Shown here: positions 1 through 4,532 of the stretch, piece by piece
Position numbering within the stretch: position 1 is the stretch's first letter
Layout: each line of letters starts with the position of its first letter
Source of the DNA: Paracoccaceae bacterium
Lineage (GTDB): Bacteria; Pseudomonadota; Alphaproteobacteria; Rhodobacterales; Rhodobacteraceae
Assembly (NCBI GenBank): GCA_002400675.1
Contig: NVQY01000229.1
Coordinates: forward strand, 1 to 5,847
DNA length: 5,847 bases
Reading direction: 5' to 3'
Position numbers and translations under genes: made by a program
The notes under the pieces: model-generated
The model's input: the letters and a program-made list of their open reading frames with translations, nothing else
What the model was told of the DNA's origin: nothing
Database searches by the model: none

Positions 1-219
1 CGGGGCGACCTTCGCCCCGGCCTGCTGCTCACGGCCGTCATCGGCGGCAGCTCCTGATGCGCCCATCACGGGCTTGGTATCCTGTGCGGCAATCTCCGCC
101 TCTCGCGCCTTGATCCGCGCGGCCAGCTTCTTGTCGCCGATATTGCCGGGAGCCTTGACCCCCAGATCGTTGGCGCGCGTTTCCAGCGCGAGGCGTTCAG
201 GTGATTTCTCAGCCATCAT
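1..219 (-). CDS. gp35-position phage protein, N-terminal part (runs off the left edge)
   Basis: The first 73 codons are visible and the frame is open to base 1. Translation begins MMAEKSPERLALETRANDLG, followed by a short helix-loop-helix-like stretch (VKAPGNIGDKKLAARIKARE) and then an Ala/Gly/Gln-rich, charged segment. The first part (residues about 9-37) resembles the SAP or HeH/LEM type helix-extended-helix motif found at the ends of many phage structural and DNA-associated proteins. This match was made by eye and is weak. The position directly after the capsid gene T corresponds to Mu gp35, a small protein of the head-tail junction region without a firm function. There are two adjacent ATG codons, at 217-219 and 214-216; I chose the first. 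The leader is only 13 bases after the T stop and contains a run of nine G. No signal peptide or membrane segment is seen. Confidence 0.75.
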   Translation of the reverse strand, partial: MMAEKSPERLALETRANDLGVKAPGNIGDKKLAARIKAREAEIAAQDTKPVMGASGAAADDGREQQAGAKVAP

Positions 220-223
220 TCAG

Positions 224-235
224 CCCCCCCCCTTA
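224..235 (-). promoter_or_regulatory. Ribosome-binding region of the gp35-like gene with a G9 tract
   Basis: On the coding strand the T stop codon TAA (233-235) is followed directly by nine G (224-232), then CTGA and ATGATG. The only Shine-Dalgarno candidate is formed by the last A bases of the T stop plus the G run (AAGG or AGGG), so the tract itself sets the spacing between Shine-Dalgarno and start. The overlap of stop codon and Shine-Dalgarno suggests translation coupled to T. Confidence 0.6.
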
Positions 236-1126
236 CGCCAGCCATGGCACGACCAGCAGCTCTGCCGTGCCTTTCCACTCGTTGGTTTCGCCACCCGCCG
301 CATTTTCCGAGTTCAGCAACTTGCGCGCTGCACTTTCCAGATTGGGCGGCACCACCAGCAGATTCGGCATGATGCCAAGCGGGCGACCATGATCACCCTT
401 CATGCCACTGAGCGCGGCGCGGGCCGATCCGTAGTTGGCCGCGTTCAGCGTCTGCTTGGACCCCCAGGCGAATTGCCAGAAGCCGTAGCCGACATTGGCC
501 CGGGCGTCTGCGCCATAGACGAATTCCTTGTTGTTGAAGACGTTGTCATCGGTCAGCTGGTCTTTGGCGACAAACTGGAAATCACGCCGCTTTTGCAGGA
601 TGATCGGGCGGATCGCCCGGCTGACATCAAGCAGGAACCACGGCGCGCCAGACCCGCCATCGGTGTTGGCCACCGAGATTTCCTTGCCATCCTTGTCCAG
701 AACCGGGTGATCGGTGTCGAAGAAAAACTGCTTGTCATAACAGGTGTTGGTAAAGCCGTCTTTCAGGGCCTCAAATACCAGCATGTCCCACTTGGAACCG
801 GTCGACTGGCCCATTTCGGTGAACAGAGGTCCGTAGATACCAAGATTGTCGGTTTCGATATCGTCGCGGTCCACGCCGATGGTCAGTTCCCAGGCCTTTT
901 CCTTGATCGTGTAATCGCCCTGGCTGAGGTTCTGCACGGCCCGCGGACCAATCCACTCGCGCACGTTGGGAATCTTGCCCAACCACGCGTATGTCTGCTC
1001 TTTCTGACTTGAGGGCACTTCGGTCGAAACCCGTGCGTGCATGGTCGAGGCCTGAGACAGACCGCCCTGAAACAAGGTCGAGTACCCGACGCGCAGGCCA
1101 TTGAGATTTGCGGAATTTACCAGCAT
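233..1126 (-). CDS. T: Major capsid protein, Mu gpT family
   Basis: This is the main shell protein, an HK97-fold type subunit that assembles into the icosahedral head. The 297 residues are close to the roughly 300 of Mu gpT. Family features by position: an N-terminal segment around residues 1-25 with LRVGYSTLFQGGL, a conserved stretch YAWLGKIPNVREWIG at 46-60 leading into the ELTIGVDRDDIETDNLGIYG region at 80-99, FFDTDHP at 135-141, YGADARANVGYGFWQ at 204-218, and RPLGIMPNLLVVPP at 248-261 followed by the closing NEWKGTAELLVVPWL. There is no long N-terminal scaffold domain, as expected when scaffold is supplied by I/Z. The ATG at 1124-1126 has a strong Shine-Dalgarno AGGAG at 1136-1140 with 9 bases between; that site touches the stop codon of the upstream gene, which implies coupled expression. 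The spacing to the upstream gene is 12 bases. The gene is intact and the call is firm. Confidence 0.95.
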   Translation of the reverse strand: MLVNSANLNGLRVGYSTLFQGGLSQASTMHARVSTEVPSSQKEQTYAWLGKIPNVREWIGPRAVQNLSQGDYTIKEKAWELTIGVDRDDIETDNLGIYGPLFTEMGQSTGSKWDMLVFEALKDGFTNTCYDKQFFFDTDHPVLDKDGKEISVANTDGGSGAPWFLLDVSRAIRPIILQKRRDFQFVAKDQLTDDNVFNNKEFVYGADARANVGYGFWQFAWGSKQTLNAANYGSARAALSGMKGDHGRPLGIMPNLLVVPPNLESAARKLLNSENAAGGETNEWKGTAELLVVPWLA

Positions 1127-1138
1127 TATTGTTTACTC

Positions 1139-1570
1139 CTAGCTTGCGTTGGTGAGGGCGTGATCGAAGCGGACCCAGACGCCGTTCGCGTCCACGTCGT
1201 CGATAATGCCGGCCTTGGAACGGGTTGCGGTGCCATCGGTCTTGGCGACTGTCTGGTCATCGACGACATAGCAAAGGTCGCCGATTTCGGCGAAGGTGAT
1301 CAGATCGCCGGCAGCCGAATTGGCGAACCGGTAGATGCCAGGGCGATAATTGATATTGAGGTCGCCATTCGACCCGGATGAATTGTCGACACGTTCTTCG
1401 GCGCGCCCCACGCCCACCAGCCCGGTCGCGGTCTGGCCCTTCACGGCATAACCGGCGGCATTGTGCATGACGATTGCGCCGGCATAGATCAGGGTGGAAG
1501 CGGCCACGCCGGCCTGGCGAATGTCGCCCTGGCTGCGCGCGGTGTTGCGGTCTGCGGCAAGTGCAGTCAT
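1139..1570 (-). CDS. Small head protein at the Mu gp33 position (possible capsid decoration protein)
   Basis: This 143-residue protein lies between protease/scaffold I and capsid T, where Mu has gp33. It is rich in Ala, Gly, Val and Asp, with alternating hydrophobic residues and many short turns (IYAGAIVMHNAAGYAVKG at about 28-45, ATGLVGVGRAEERVDN at 48-63, AEIGDLCYVVDDQTVAKTDG at 94-113, AGIIDDVDANGVWVRFD at 120-136). This suggests an all-beta fold, like the small trimeric cement proteins (for example DUF2190-type) often coded next to capsid genes. That function is inferred from position and composition; I do not recognise a specific family motif. No signal peptide or membrane helix is seen. 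The ATG at 1568-1570 lies one base after the I stop, with AGAGG at 1580-1584 inside I as Shine-Dalgarno (9-base spacing), so translation is probably coupled to I/Z. Confidence 0.85.
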   Translation of the reverse strand: MTALAADRNTARSQGDIRQAGVAASTLIYAGAIVMHNAAGYAVKGQTATGLVGVGRAEERVDNSSGSNGDLNINYRPGIYRFANSAAGDLITFAEIGDLCYVVDDQTVAKTDGTATRSKAGIIDDVDANGVWVRFDHALTNAS

Positions 1571-1571
1571 T

Positions 1572-2156
1572 TCAGAGAGCCTCTTCTTTCAGGGTTTTGA
1601 GGTAGGCATCGGCGGTCAGCCCCAACATCCCGGCGATGTTGACCTGTTCGGCGTTCAGGGACACCACGCCATCCTTGGCACCAGGCGGCAGATCGGTCAG
1701 CGCGGAGGTGCCACTGAGAACCGGCAAGGCACCGATCAGGGCCTCGGCATGGGCGGCATCCTGCATGTGCATCGTGACATAACGGTCGCGCACCGGCTTC
1801 AGGCCTGCGCGCCCCTTAGCAATTTCGCCATCGACATAGATTTCGGCGTCCTTGCGGGCACGGGCATCGCGTTCGGTATTGAGGCTTGTCGTCAGAGTGG
1901 CGACTTCGGCCTGAAGGGCGGTGATACCTTCGTCATCGCCCCCGAAAGATTTAGCCTGTGCGGCAGCCAAAATAGCAGCGCCATCGCCGCCCCCGGCCAC
2001 GCCCAAAGCCACGCCGATCTCGGTCATCTGCGATTGCAGGGCCGTGGCGTTGCCGCCATCATCACCCTGCAATGCGGTGACTGCTCCGGTGATATCTGCC
2101 TCAGAGGCCTCAGCGTTCAGCCCGAGTTGGGCGGCAAGTGTTGCCAAAAATGACAT
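1572..2156 (-). CDS. Z: Nested scaffold protein Z (in-frame C-terminal part of I)
   Basis: An in-frame ATG at codon 161 of I (2154-2156) is preceded by AGGAG at 2166-2170 with 9-base spacing, a stronger ribosome-binding site than that of I itself. The product would be 194 residues, starting MSFLATLAAQLGLNAEA. It lacks the protease part and contains low-complexity Ala/Gly/Asp segments, a probable coiled coil (ITALQAEVATLTTSLNTERD and onward, I residues about 238-275) and a conserved-looking C-terminal end (LNAEQVNIAGMLGLTADAYL, I residues 329-348). This matches the Mu arrangement in which scaffold Z is made from an internal start in I, and the analogous lambda C/Nu3 arrangement. The role is to guide capsid T assembly inside the prohead, after which the scaffold is removed by I. 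Expression as a separate protein is inferred from the internal ribosome-binding site. Confidence 0.72.
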   Translation of the reverse strand: MSFLATLAAQLGLNAEASEADITGAVTALQGDDGGNATALQSQMTEIGVALGVAGGGDGAAILAAAQAKSFGGDDEGITALQAEVATLTTSLNTERDARARKDAEIYVDGEIAKGRAGLKPVRDRYVTMHMQDAAHAEALIGALPVLSGTSALTDLPPGAKDGVVSLNAEQVNIAGMLGLTADAYLKTLKEEAL

Positions 2157-2636
2157 GTCGTCAGTCTCCTGATTGAGCGCGGTCAGCCCGCGCATGTTTG
2201 GTCTGTTGATCAGGCTCGCCCGCAGGATCGCCAGGACGTTTTTTTCCTTGTCGTGCAAAATGACTGGAGAAAGGGCGCGATAGGCGCGGGTCCTGATCAG
2301 ATCGTAACCCTCGCCGCTCCACTTCACCTTGCCCCAGATACCGTCGTCGCGGGCTTCCAGCGCAGTGATCCAACCCCGCGCCGGGGCCGGCAGCCCCTTG
2401 GGGGAGGCCAGATCGGTTGCGTGATTTTCGTCGATCGGCAATTCCATCTCGCCCTGAAGACTTGCGGCGATGATCCGCTCTGCATCTCTTACATGATAGG
2501 GACCTCGCCGGTCGGCCGTCTCAACGGGGCCTGCGCGCACTGGCAACAGGTGGACCCATTCAGGAACGCCCGCGCCTTCGGACATGTCCGGCAAGCCTTG
2601 CGCGTTCAGGGCTATGGTGTGTGAAACATTGCTCAT
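1572..2636 (-). CDS. I: Prohead protease with C-terminal scaffold, Mu gpI family
   Basis: The 354-residue protein is close in length to Mu gpI. Residues about 1-155 form the protease part: PEWVHLLPVR at 25-34, RRGPYHVRD at 43-51, ELPIDENHATDLASPKGLPA at 65-84 with His72 as the likely catalytic histidine, PARGWI at 85-90, and YRALSPVIL at 119-127 with Ser123 as the likely nucleophile. The pattern of a His in an acidic NHAT context and a Ser in LSPV is that of phage prohead proteases related to the herpesvirus assemblin fold. Residues 161-354 are scaffold. The enzyme is expected to cut scaffold and itself during head maturation. The ATG at 2634-2636 has only a poor Shine-Dalgarno (GGCGG about 14 bases upstream). 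It is kept because the residues before the next Met resemble the family N-terminus. The stop lies one base before the next gene. Confidence 0.93.
   Translation of the reverse strand: MSNVSHTIALNAQGLPDMSEGAGVPEWVHLLPVRAGPVETADRRGPYHVRDAERIIAASLQGEMELPIDENHATDLASPKGLPAPARGWITALEARDDGIWGKVKWSGEGYDLIRTRAYRALSPVILHDKEKNVLAILRASLINRPNMRGLTALNQETDDMSFLATLAAQLGLNAEASEADITGAVTALQGDDGGNATALQSQMTEIGVALGVAGGGDGAAILAAAQAKSFGGDDEGITALQAEVATLTTSLNTERDARARKDAEIYVDGEIAKGRAGLKPVRDRYVTMHMQDAAHAEALIGALPVLSGTSALTDLPPGAKDGVVSLNAEQVNIAGMLGLTADAYLKTLKEEAL
2166..2170 (-). promoter_or_regulatory. Internal Shine-Dalgarno for scaffold Z
   Basis: AGGAG on the coding strand, 9 bases before an in-frame ATG at 2154-2156 inside I. 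It falls in the junction between the protease and scaffold parts of the protein, which is where a scaffold-only start would be expected. Confidence 0.7.
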
Positions 2637-2764
2637 GACGACAAGTATCGCCGCCGGATGGGGCCGGGTCAGCCCACAACAAGTTGCGGGTTTACCGATT
2701 GCGTCCCCCGCCGGACAGGGTGCCGCGTTCAGTCGCGCCGGTCAATCCTGTCTGTAAATCGTGC
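2637..2764 (-). other. Non-coding spacer between G and I, candidate site of a late promoter
   Basis: This 128-base gap contains no start codon leading to a believable small gene. In Mu the late promoter PI lies upstream of I, so a promoter is plausible here, but I see no convincing -35/-10 pair and cannot recognise a C-type activator site. The 5' part has a GACAGG/CCTGTC inverted repeat (2714-2719 with 2747-2752) enclosing a small CGCG/CGCG stem (2724-2727 with 2734-2737). A better hairpin follows at 2673-2690. No U-run typical of an intrinsic terminator is present on the coding strand. Confidence 0.5.
2673..2690 (-). repeat. Hairpin CCCGCAA-CTTG-TTGTGGG upstream of I
   Basis: On the transcribed-sense strand the 18 bases read CCCGCAACTTGTTGTGGG, a 7-bp stem with one G-U pair closed by CUUG, one of the known stable RNA tetraloops. 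It sits about 36 bases before the ATG of I. It is not followed by a U-run, so it does not look like a terminator; an mRNA-stability or regulatory structure is possible. Confidence 0.55.
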
Positions 2765-3256
2765 TCAGTTTGTGCCCGATGCGGCGGTCTCCAGCCACTC
2801 GGCAAGCTCTGCCATCATGTTGGTTTCGTCCTCGTCGGAGATCCCGAGGAATGGCCGCGCCGGGATGTCACCCCAGGGGATCGGCCCGCCTTTGGCAGTT
2901 GATCCGAACGCGCCCTGGGACGCGCCAAACTGCATCACCGCCGACTGGATGGCGTTCGACCCGATCCGCAGGAAATCAGACCCGCTTTCGGTGGCCAGCT
3001 GCTGGCGCATTTCGCCAGTTAGGTTTAGCGGTGCGCCAAAGATGAAACCCTGCGCTGCGTATTGCTCCAGCGTGGTCGGCGAGCGTGGCGCGAACGGCGT
3101 GCCATCTGGCTGCTCACCGCGTTCCATGCGGTCCTGCGTCGAGGACAGCCACAATTCCGCCAGATCCTGCATCACCGGGGTCATATCACCCAGGGCGGCG
3201 GCAACCCGGCCCAGGGCGGGGGTGATCTGGTCGTTGTTGAACTCGATGGTAAACAT
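2765..3256 (-). CDS. G: Virion morphogenesis protein, Mu gpG / P2 gpS-like family
   Basis: The 163-residue protein is close in size to Mu gpG. Members of this family act late in virion assembly, as tail-completion or head-tail joining factors. Visible family features are the PDG turn at residues 50-52 followed by TPFAPRSPTTLEQY at 53-66, the LNLTGEMRQQL segment at 78-88, the IGS turn at 98-100, MQFGA at 108-112 (usually HQFG or YQFG; here Met takes the aromatic/His place), and IPARPFLGISDED at 131-143. The N-terminal 45 residues are predicted to be helical. The ATG at 3254-3256 was chosen because GGAGA at 3265-3269 lies 8 bases upstream. An upstream in-frame start at 3310 would run through this ribosome-binding site and an unusual spacer repeat, and has no family-like sequence. 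G is flanked on both sides by the only large spacers in the window. Confidence 0.92.
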   Translation of the reverse strand: MFTIEFNNDQITPALGRVAAALGDMTPVMQDLAELWLSSTQDRMERGEQPDGTPFAPRSPTTLEQYAAQGFIFGAPLNLTGEMRQQLATESGSDFLRIGSNAIQSAVMQFGASQGAFGSTAKGGPIPWGDIPARPFLGISDEDETNMMAELAEWLETAASGTN

Positions 3257-3297
3257 GGTTATATTCTCCAATGCAGGTGCGACACGGTGATATTCTC
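3257..3297 (-). repeat. Imperfect direct repeat GAGAATAT(A/C)ACC at the G ribosome-binding site
   Basis: The 12 bases that include the Shine-Dalgarno and spacing region of G (3257-3268, GAGAATATAACC on the coding strand) recur at 3286-3297 as GAGAATATCACC, identical at 11 of 12 positions and offset by 29 bases. The upstream copy is not followed by a start codon. Confidence 0.8.
3265..3269 (-). promoter_or_regulatory. Shine-Dalgarno of G, abutting an inverted-repeat arm
   Basis: GGAGA on the coding strand, 8 bases before the ATG of G. It begins at the base directly after the downstream arm (3270-3279) of a 10-bp inverted repeat. If that repeat pairs, the site would lie exposed at the foot of the stem. 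This site decides the G start. Confidence 0.85.
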
Positions 3298-3379
3298 GCG
3301 GCCGTAGCACGATCGCAAGATCGGAGCGCCATGCGGGGTTTCCGGTTTAGGCCGGGGGCGAGGCCCCGCCACCTGCATT
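3270..3379 (-). repeat. 10-bp perfect inverted repeat bracketing a potentially structured F-G spacer
   Basis: AATGCAGGTG at 3270-3279 and CACCTGCATT at 3370-3379 are exact reverse complements. On the mRNA the upstream arm overlaps the F stop codon (3378-3380) and the downstream arm ends where the G Shine-Dalgarno begins. Inside, further complementary pairs can form: 3333-3338 with 3364-3369 (GCGGGG/CCCCGC, starting at the base next to the outer arm), an inner CCGG/CCGG at 3342-3345 with 3352-3355, CGATC/GATCG at 3310-3314 with 3319-3323 around a four-base loop, and UACGG/CCGUG at 3283-3287 with 3302-3306. These stems are mutually compatible and would form a multi-branched RNA. The repeat is seen directly; the folding and any function are inference. 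Confidence 0.7.
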
Positions 3380-4532
3380 ACACACCCCTGCGAAGAAGCT
3401 GGCGAAGCAACCGATCGCGTGTTGCCTGATCCCGGCTTAACCGCCTGAAGCTGGTTACAAACAGGCCCTGGCCGGTTTTCGTCGCCTTGACCACCAGAAC
3501 ATGGCCCGGTTCGCCGGGAATATCACGTATAAACACAACCGAATTTGGGCCATCCTTGATCCTGTGTGTGGCACTGCTGACGGTCTCCTGCGCCAGAGCG
3601 TAGTCGGTTGAGGTCAGTTCTGGATGTTCTCGCAGCTGCTTGCGCGCCGTTTCCGGAGACATGTCAGCCACGCGGCGCTGAGATCCAATCGCCTTTGCAT
3701 CCACCTCGCTCAGGCGTGCCATGGGCCAGTTGCCTCGTGGCGATTCCAACCAGTCATCGAATGGCTGGGACTTCAGCCAGCTTTGGATCAAGTCGATTGA
3801 TGGCTGTTCTGGCAATGCATCCAGCTTGTCACGCAACGCCAGAACAGTATCGGAAACGGATCGCCCCGGCGCATAATCCCAACCCTTGCCGATGCCCGGC
3901 GGCGTGCCGGTGCGCGGACCAATCTTGTCCCAGCCCTCCTGCAATTTCACCGACGGATCACCACCGCGCCGTTTTGCCCCGGCGATCGAGCGGGCCCCAA
4001 ACACCCGGCAACTACAGCCCCAGCCATTGGGTGGGTAATGCTTGGTCCAGAATTCGTGATCGGCTCGTAAGATCAACCCGTCCCAGCCCAGATGCTGCAA
4101 GCGCGGCTCCAGCGATCCGCCGTGCCGGTACACCCAATACTTGAAATTCCCTTCTCGCAACTGGGCGTGCCGCCCGGCCATGTAGGAGGTGCGCATGTTG
4201 GTGCGATAGATTACCCGCATGCGCCAGTTCTCGCCCTTTTCGGTGCCTTCACCGGTCCAGCCGTGCCAACCATGCTTTTGCACCGTCGCTCTGAAATCGC
4301 GCTTGAACGCCTCGAATCCGGTGCCCTCAATTATCGCCCGGTCCACCGCCGCGCCCAGATCGGCCAGCAGATCGGCCTTGACGGCCCCCGCCACCATAAA
4401 GGCCCGGTCATGCGCACTGAGACGGATGTCGTCCCAGCGCGTGGTGGGCACCAGATCCCCCAGCCGCAACCGGAACGCCGCGACCTGTTCGGCAAAGGGC
4501 TGGCGGAACGTCGCGGAAATCTGGTCAGCCAC
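3378..4532 (-). CDS. F: Minor head protein F (Mu gp30 / SPP1 gp7 family) with C-terminal nuclease-like domain
   Basis: With the GTG start at 4530-4532 the protein has 384 residues. The N-terminus (VADQISATFRQPFAEQVAAF) shows the PFAEQ-type opening of Mu F proteins. The Mu F core spans about 100-178: RVIYRTNMRTSYMAGRH at 106-122, YWVYRHGG, LQHLGWDGL at 145-153, FWTKHYPPNGWGCSCRVF at 161-178 with the paired Cys173 and Cys175. The core is associated with the portal and the prohead interior. Residues about 285-384 are an added domain (MSPETARKQLREHPELTSTD at 291-310, then SVVFIRD, GHVLVVKATKTGQGLFVTSF at 344-363), resembling the PBECR nuclease-like domains fused to other Mu F proteins. A TTG at 4547 is an alternative start, but GAGGA at 4541-4545 lies 8 bases before the GTG. 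The start overlaps the portal stop as GTGGCTGA, suggesting coupled translation. The family call is firm; the nuclease activity is inferred. Confidence 0.93.
   Translation of the reverse strand: MADQISATFRQPFAEQVAAFRLRLGDLVPTTRWDDIRLSAHDRAFMVAGAVKADLLADLGAAVDRAIIEGTGFEAFKRDFRATVQKHGWHGWTGEGTEKGENWRMRVIYRTNMRTSYMAGRHAQLREGNFKYWVYRHGGSLEPRLQHLGWDGLILRADHEFWTKHYPPNGWGCSCRVFGARSIAGAKRRGGDPSVKLQEGWDKIGPRTGTPPGIGKGWDYAPGRSVSDTVLALRDKLDALPEQPSIDLIQSWLKSQPFDDWLESPRGNWPMARLSEVDAKAIGSQRRVADMSPETARKQLREHPELTSTDYALAQETVSSATHRIKDGPNSVVFIRDIPGEPGHVLVVKATKTGQGLFVTSFRRLSRDQATRDRLLRQLLRRGV

Noticed and set aside
74..1012. 312-codon open frame on the plus strand opposite capsid T
   Set aside because: It lies antisense to a clearly recognised capsid gene, has no family-like sequence, and is a by-product of high GC at third codon positions.
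1494..2153. Plus-strand open frame of 219 codons opposite protease/scaffold I
   Set aside because: Antisense to a well-supported gene; composition is typical of a GC-driven shadow frame and no recognisable domain is present.
2658..3290. Plus-strand open frame of 210 codons covering G and both spacers
   Set aside because: It spans the reverse of G; Arg/Ser/Pro-rich translation without domains. It also crosses the structured spacer, which would not be expected of a real gene.
3257..3310. Upstream start for G giving 18 extra residues
   Set aside because: The extra residues would be encoded by the Shine-Dalgarno of the downstream ATG and by the inverted-repeat arm; the ATG at 3256 has ideal spacing and the protein from there matches family length.
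3355..3367. GGGGC-CTC-GCCCC hairpin after F as an intrinsic terminator
   Set aside because: The stem is short and no U-run follows on the coding strand. It also competes with the longer GCGGGG/CCCCGC pairing, and G downstream needs to be transcribed.
3270..3379. The 110-base segment between the inverted repeats as a small transposable element (MITE)
   Set aside because: No target-site duplication is visible outside the repeats, and one arm overlaps the F stop codon. A single copy in this window gives no support for mobility, so I treat it as a possible RNA structure instead.
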